From: Sugiyamaella lignohabitans
Lineage: Eukaryota; Ascomycota; Dipodascomycetes; Dipodascales; Trichomonascaceae
DNA: 64,000 nucleotides
NCBI RefSeq assembly: GCF_001640025.1
Contig: NC_031674.1
Location: 2,232,001 to 2,296,000 of the forward strand
Reading direction: 5' to 3'
Below, one piece after another: positions 63,128 to 64,000 of this stretch. Under the pieces are notes generated by a model. The model saw nothing but the letters and a program-made list of their open reading frames with translations, made no database searches and had not been told where the DNA came from. Position numbers and translations under genes: made by a program. How positions within the stretch are numbered: position 1 is the first letter of the stretch; each line of letters begins with the position of its first letter.

Positions 63128-64000
63128 TCAACTAACTAGAATTTTTGAAATACGGGTCATTGTGCTAAGCAGAGCCAAGTGTTCGTCAGAGCCATCATTA
63201 AGATTCTTGTCTGTTTCGGACAAAACCAAAGATATACCGCTTTTCTGCGTTGAGGTGATGTATTCATCATTGAGGAGCTTGTCATGGACTTGGCTGATGA
63301 GTTGACCAGCACTCCAGCCGCTAAGCACAATATCCTCCACGGACTGTTGCACAGATTGGAATACCTTGTCAAAGGTCGTTCCAGACCTGCAGGCTGCTAC
63401 AAGGCCGTCTACAGTCTCTTCGGGAACCGTGCCCGAGATTTCATTCACCATAGATACAGTAACCTTGTCAGATGCAGGGTTGGCTTTTACCTCTGTAGCA
63501 TCAGTCATCTGTACGTCATCATCATCGTCCTCAAAATCTGCTTCATTTAAACCACTATCCCCAACTTTATCACTTGATAGTGTGTTGAGCCTTGAAGCGG
63601 ATTGTAACAGGGTGATAGCTTTACGGAGATCACCATTGGAGGCATCCATGAGCCTCGTCAAGGCATCAAGCTCGTACTTGACATTTTCTTGTTTAGCGAT
63701 AAATTCTAGTCTGTCAAGGGCATTAGATTGGTCTAGGGGTTTGAAGCGGAATTTCGAACAACGAGAAGCCAGTGGATCAATTATCCGCGTAACATAGTTA
63801 CAAATAAGACAAAATCTGGTAATTTTCGAGTATGTTTCCATAGTTCTACGAAGGGCAGATTGTGCATCACTGGTCATTGAATCGGCTTCATCCAAAATAA
63901 TAATCTTATATGGAGGGCATGGATAATGAGTGCGTTGGTATTCAGTCGGCGTTGAAACCACAGTTTTGGCAAAGTTCTTGACCTTTTCACGGACAATTGA
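63128..64000 (-). CDS. RFC2: Replication factor C subunit 2 (clamp loader), 5' end beyond the window
   Basis: The visible 290 residues are the C-terminal part. The frame continues off the right edge with SIVREKVKNFAKT, as in Rfc2, so the N-terminus with Walker A is missing. Walker B is IIILDEADSM. The sensor region is ALRRTMETYSKITRFCLICNYVTRIIDPLASRCSKFRFK, including the SRC motif of the small RFC subunits. An acidic insert (EADFEDDDDDVQ) lies between the lid and the collar domain, longer than in S. cerevisiae. Rfc2-5 load PCNA. Rfc2 is preferred over Rfc4 from NYPCPPYK-like sequence (here HYPCPPYK). Confidence 0.92.
   Translation of the reverse strand, partial: SIVREKVKNFAKTVVSTPTEYQRTHYPCPPYKIIILDEADSMTSDAQSALRRTMETYSKITRFCLICNYVTRIIDPLASRCSKFRFKPLDQSNALDRLEFIAKQENVKYELDALTRLMDASNGDLRKAITLLQSASRLNTLSSDKVGDSGLNEADFEDDDDDVQMTDATEVKANPASDKVTVSMVNEISGTVPEETVDGLVAACRSGTTFDKVFQSVQQSVEDIVLSGWSAGQLISQVHDKLLNDEYITSTQKSGISLVLSETDKNLNDGSDEHLALLSTMTRISKILVS

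Overview
The window looks like a chromosome segment of a budding yeast from an early-branching Saccharomycotina lineage. A Trichomonascaceae/Dipodascales-type genome such as Sugiyamaella or Blastobotrys is my best guess from genome style; no phylogeny was run. The evidence is: about 25 spaced protein genes that are nearly all orthologues of named yeast genes; 13 or 14 short spliceosomal introns with GTAAGT-like donors and CTAAC branch sites a few bases before the acceptor; and CTG falling at invariant leucines (HEM12, EFM5), so this is not a CTG-Ser yeast. No tRNA, rRNA, CRISPR array or intact transposon was recognised.

Layout. 1-3.3 kb: non-coding, microsatellite-rich. 3.5-10.1 kb: KIN4 kinase and PFF1 vacuolar protease (+), then a 2H phosphoesterase (-) whose stop lies 36 bp from PFF1. 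11-14.8 kb (all -): a small heat-shock protein with heat-shock elements, HEM12 (3 exons) and EFM5 (2 exons). 16.2 kb: an orphan membrane-anchored protein (+) behind a GATAAG array, then a decayed tandem repeat. 18-21 kb (-): a mitochondrial dehydrogenase kinase and PAM16. 22.9-32.1 kb (+): SET3, an acidic SH3BGR-domain protein, TSR4. 32.3-34.9 kb (-): IFM1. 37.3 kb (+): an amino-acid/GABA-type permease. 39.3-42.8 kb (-): DBF4 and a PST2-type flavodoxin-like protein. 45.7 kb (+): YFH7. 46.9-48.3 kb (-): a four-exon JMJD7-like JmjC dioxygenase. 49-51.7 kb (+): ETF-alpha (AIM45) and ARG8. 52 kb (-): MSO1. 54.3-58.5 kb (+): GDE1 with two tiny 5' exons. 58.7 kb (-): a Vip1-like RRM protein. 60.4-63 kb (+): PMS1. 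63.1 kb to the window end (-): RFC2, cut by the edge.

There are no operons; the genes are individually expressed housekeeping genes. Themes recur: mitochondrial function (PDK, PAM16, IFM1, AIM45, ARG8), DNA replication and repair (DBF4, PMS1, RFC2), and cell-cycle or chromatin control (KIN4, SET3). CGCG cores precede both DBF4 and PMS1.

The most unusual content is a family of GC-rich, hairpin-forming dispersed elements: about 13 well-preserved loci and 6 decayed ones in 64 kb. A complete copy has two inverted arms of about 55-60 bp around a 22-45 bp spacer. Copies lie in three spliceosomal introns and in most convergent intergenic gaps. Their stems are conserved while loop triplets vary, and one copy carries a matched shortening on both sides of a stem. 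A second, unrelated dispersed repeat of about 95 bp occurs at 17.6 and 53.0 kb.
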